Origin: Rhodobiaceae bacterium UBA7804
GTDB lineage: Bacteria; Pseudomonadota; Alphaproteobacteria; Parvibaculales; Parvibaculaceae
Reading direction: 5' to 3'
Assembly: GCA_002480495.1 (NCBI GenBank)
Contig: DLCG01000008.1
Coordinates: forward strand, 92,307 to 156,306
DNA: 64,000 nucleotides
Positions within the stretch are counted from its first letter, which is position 1. Each line of letters begins with the position of its first letter. Below the pieces are notes generated by a model that saw only the letters and a list, made by a program, of their open reading frames with translations, did no database searches and was not told where the DNA came from. Below, in pieces: positions 61,832 to 64,000 of the stretch. The position numbers and the translations under genes were made by a program.

Positions 61832-62551
61832 ATGACGGGACGTTTGCAGGACCGCATCGCGGTCATCACCGGCGCATCGCGCGGCATCGGGCGCGCGGTG
61901 GCGCTTGGCATGGCGGCGGAGGGCGCGCATGTGATCCTCGTGGCGCGCACCGTCGGCGGGCTCGAGGAAGTGGACGACGAAATCCGCAAGGTGGGCGGCA
62001 AGGCGACGCTCGTTCCCTTCGACCTGACCGACATGCCGGCCATCGACCGGCTAGGCGCGACGATCTTCGAGCGCTGGGGCAAGCTCGACGTGTTCGTCGG
62101 CAATGCGGGTCTGCTCGGCACGCTGACGCCGCTCAGCCATATGGAGCCGAAGGACTGGGACAAGACGCTTGCCGTCAACGTGACCGCGAACTGGCGGATG
62201 ATCCGCTCATTCGAGCCGCTGCTGAAGCGCTCCGACGCGGGGCGCGCGATCTTCGTGACCTCGGGCGCGGCGCAGAAGTGCAAGCCCTATTGGGGCGGCT
62301 ATTCGATCACCAAGGCCGCGCTCGACGCGATGATGAAAACCTGGGCGGCGGAGACGGAGAAAACCCCGATCCGCGTGAATTCGATCAGCCCCGGTCCGAC
62401 GCGCACGGCGATGCGCAAGAAGGCGATGCCGGGCGAAGACCCGACAACGCTGACCAAACCGGCGGAGCTCGTTCCGCTCTTCATCGAACTCGCCCTTCCC
62501 TCCTGCACGAGGCATGGCGAGATCGTGGAGTACCGGAAGGTGAAAGCCTGA
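61832..62551 (+). CDS. Short-chain dehydrogenase/reductase (FabG/YciK-like)
   Basis: 239-residue SDR with TGASRGIG (about 14-21), VGNAG and the catalytic Tyr-Ser-Ile-Thr-Lys of GYSITKAAL, plus a preceding Ser in FVTSGAA. The substrate is not given by sequence; the YciK-type C-terminus is missing. It follows purF by 12 bases and may be co-transcribed, as seen in other alphaproteobacteria. Confidence 0.88.
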   Translation: MTGRLQDRIAVITGASRGIGRAVALGMAAEGAHVILVARTVGGLEEVDDEIRKVGGKATLVPFDLTDMPAIDRLGATIFERWGKLDVFVGNAGLLGTLTPLSHMEPKDWDKTLAVNVTANWRMIRSFEPLLKRSDAGRAIFVTSGAAQKCKPYWGGYSITKAALDAMMKTWAAETEKTPIRVNSISPGPTRTAMRKKAMPGEDPTTLTKPAELVPLFIELALPSCTRHGEIVEYRKVKA

Positions 62552-62582
62552 GGCCCACACGCATCCGGAAACGGAGGCGAAG

Positions 62583-62867
62583 ATGATCGATGTCAGCCGA
62601 ACCGGCGACGGCGACCCGATGCAATTCCGGGTCGTGATCCGCGACGAGGACGGCGCCACGCGCCACGAAGTCACCCTGAGGCGGGATTTCCACGAGGCCA
62701 TCGCCTCCGGCGCGACGCCGGAGACAGCGGTGGAGGCGGCTTTCCGCTTCCTGCTCGACCGGGAGCCCAAGGAGGCGATCCTCGGGCACTTCGACATTAC
62801 CGTGATTTCCAGCTATTTCCCCGAATTTCCGCAGGCAATCGCCGCCTATCTGCCCGAACGGGGATGA
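62583..62867 (+). CDS. Small conserved protein of unknown function
   Basis: 94 residues, no signal peptide and no recognised family. The sequence is soluble and compact, with MQFRVVIRDEDGATRHEVTL (13-32) followed by an amphipathic helix (FHEAIASGATPETAVEAAFRFLLDREPK) and an ILGHFDITVISSYFPEF end. High GC matches the genome, and a GGAGG lies six to eight bases before the ATG, so it is a real gene. It follows the SDR by 31 bases. Confidence 0.65.
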   Translation: MIDVSRTGDGDPMQFRVVIRDEDGATRHEVTLRRDFHEAIASGATPETAVEAAFRFLLDREPKEAILGHFDITVISSYFPEFPQAIAAYLPERG

Positions 62868-62898
62868 GCGCGCGCGGATGAAGGCAGATACGCACATC

Positions 62899-62927
62899 TT
62901 GACATGAGATTTTTGTCTCATTAAAAG
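62899..62927 (+). promoter_or_regulatory. Promoter with internal palindrome for the SnoaL-TetR pair
   Basis: TTGACA (62899-62904, exact) and TAAAAG (62922-62927) with a 17-base spacer. The spacer and the last -35 base form the palindrome ATGAGATTTTTGTCTCAT (62904-62921), a likely TetR-family operator that would block RNA polymerase when bound by the downstream regulator. Confidence 0.7.
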
Positions 62928-62963
62928 CCTGATGTATCGAATGGCTCCCTACGAGGCAGGATC

Positions 62964-63386
62964 ATGGCGCTCACCCGGCAAGAGATGGACAGCAAGATCG
63001 ACGAGCATTTCGGCTATGAGGCGCGCGACGATGTGGAGGGCGTGCTGGCCACGCTCGCTCCCGATGTCGAGCACGACATCGTCGGCTGGCCGACAGGGCC
63101 AGCGCGGAGCCGCGACGGCGCGCGCGGCTTCTACGAGACGCTTTTCAGCGATCTTTCCGACGGCAAGGTCGAATGCCGCAAGCGGCTTTACGGCGAGAAC
63201 TTCCTGGTGGACGAGTCCGTCTGGCGCGGAAAGGCGCCGGGACGGCCCTTCGGGCTCGAAGGCCGGGGGCGGCCGCTCGAATTCCGCCTGCTGCATGTGA
63301 TCGAATTTCGCGACAATGGCGATATCGGACGCGAGAATGTGTGGATCGATCTCGCCTCCATCATGCAGCAGCTTCCGCAGGACTGA
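62964..63386 (+). CDS. SnoaL-like (NTF2-fold) domain protein
   Basis: 140 residues of the NTF2/SnoaL cone fold. LTRQEMDSKIDEHFGYEARDDVEGVLATLAPDVEHDIVGWP is the typical helix-strand opening, and GRGRPLEFRLLHVIEFRDNGDIGRENVWIDLASIMQQL is the long C-terminal sheet. Such proteins are small-molecule isomerases, cyclases or binding proteins; the ligand is unknown. The next gene, a TetR regulator, starts one base after its stop, so the pair is probably self-regulated through the palindrome in the promoter. Confidence 0.8.
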   Translation: MALTRQEMDSKIDEHFGYEARDDVEGVLATLAPDVEHDIVGWPTGPARSRDGARGFYETLFSDLSDGKVECRKRLYGENFLVDESVWRGKAPGRPFGLEGRGRPLEFRLLHVIEFRDNGDIGRENVWIDLASIMQQLPQD

Positions 63387-63387
63387 G

Positions 63388-63978
63388 ATGCCGGGGAGAG
63401 AGAACCAGAAGCGGCGCACGCGCAAGGACCTTCTGGTCGCCGCCTCGCGGCTGCTGCAACAAGGACGCAAGCCGAGCCTTGAGGAAATCGCGGAGGAAGC
63501 CTTCGTCTCGCGGGCAACGGCCTATCGCTACTTTCCCAATGTGGACCAGTTGCTGATCGAGGCGGCGCTCGATGTGGCGACGCCTGACCCCGAAGCTCTT
63601 TTCGCGGAGGAGGAAAGCGGCGATCCGGCGCGGCGTCTCCTCATGGCCGACAACGCGCTGCAGAAGATGGTGCGCGAAAACGAGCCGCAACTTCGCATGA
63701 TGCTTGCGAAGTCGCTCGAAGCGAGCCTGGGCGGGATGCAGGACGTTCCGCCGCGGCAGAACCGGCGCGTCCCGCTGATCGAAGCCGCGCTCGAACCCAT
63801 GCGCGGCGAGATGAAGAACGCCACCCGCCGCACGCTTGTGCATGCGCTCGCCCTGCTCTTCGGCACGGAAGCCAATATCGTCTGCAAGGATGTGCTGCAG
63901 ATTGGCGACAAGGAAGCCGACCGCATACGACGCTGGGCGATGCAGGCGCTGCTCGATGCGGCCCGGAAGGAAAGCTGA
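63388..63978 (+). CDS. TetR family transcriptional regulator
   Basis: 196 residues with an N-terminal helix-turn-helix (KPSLEEIAEEAFVSRATAYRYFPNVDQLL, about residues 27-55) and an all-helical ligand domain. It starts at ATG 63388, one base after the SnoaL stop; the longer frame from 63316 lies in the SnoaL gene. It probably represses the 62899 promoter and is released by a ligand of the SnoaL-like protein or its pathway (inference). Nothing further is visible to the window end. Confidence 0.85.
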   Translation: MPGRENQKRRTRKDLLVAASRLLQQGRKPSLEEIAEEAFVSRATAYRYFPNVDQLLIEAALDVATPDPEALFAEEESGDPARRLLMADNALQKMVRENEPQLRMMLAKSLEASLGGMQDVPPRQNRRVPLIEAALEPMRGEMKNATRRTLVHALALLFGTEANIVCKDVLQIGDKEADRIRRWAMQALLDAARKES

Positions 63979-64000
63979 CGGCCCGCGCGGGTGAGGCGGG

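Overview
The window is a GC-rich chromosomal segment of an alphaproteobacterium. It has DEDD-family Rnd, an HdaA-type DnaA regulator, the lptF-lptG-lptD-surA-pdxA-ksgA order, the mltG/fabF/acpP/fabG/fabD then rpsF-rpsR-rplI arrangement, and charged tails on S6 and L9. The gene content suggests the Hyphomicrobiales/Parvibaculum neighbourhood, but species cannot be fixed from sequence reading alone. No rRNA, tRNA, transposase, prophage or CRISPR array was seen. Genes are densely packed with many 1-4 base start/stop overlaps.

Layout. 1-8.0 kb: 3' part of a fasciclin-domain protein, a host-attachment-type protein, aspS, rnd, and the polyphosphate pair ppk-ppx; ppk is preceded by three PhoB-type repeats. 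8.0-19 kb: hdaA, an AI-2E family permease and a DUF2066 protein; the purM-purN-L,D-transpeptidase operon ending in a bidirectional terminator shared with ndk; an ABC-F ATPase; a membrane-anchored metallo-beta-lactamase-fold protein; holC and pepA. 19-28.3 kb: the outer-membrane biogenesis operon lptF-lptG-lptD-surA-pdxA-ksgA and a zinc alcohol dehydrogenase.

28.3-38.2 kb is a surface-sugar island of two converging gene sets. The + strand carries a DegT aminotransferase, a GT2 glycosyltransferase, an ATP-grasp ligase, a dual-specificity-phosphatase/RmlD-like fusion, a SAM methyltransferase and a CmcI-like protein. The - strand carries rfbF, rfbG, an RmlC-like epimerase and a C-methyltransferase, consistent with a CDP-linked branched 6-deoxyhexose. 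The ATP-grasp plus phosphatase-reductase fusion pair is the most unusual gene content here.

38.2-49.4 kb: gmk, yicC, mltG, fabF, acpP, fabG, fabD (cell wall and fatty acid synthesis), rpsF-rpsR-rplI with a possible structured leader, cfa, then dnaB preceded by DnaA-box-like sites and a large hairpin. 49.4-51.3 kb: a lower-GC two-gene insert (DUF2971 and HNH nuclease) followed by REP-like repeats. 51.3-64 kb: a metallo-beta-lactamase/rhodanese protein with an altered metal site, an orphan 7TM histidine kinase, alr-mlaE-mlaF, a 104-base palindromic intergenic repeat, radA, cvpA, purF, an SDR, a small conserved unknown, and a SnoaL-like/TetR pair with a palindrome inside its promoter.
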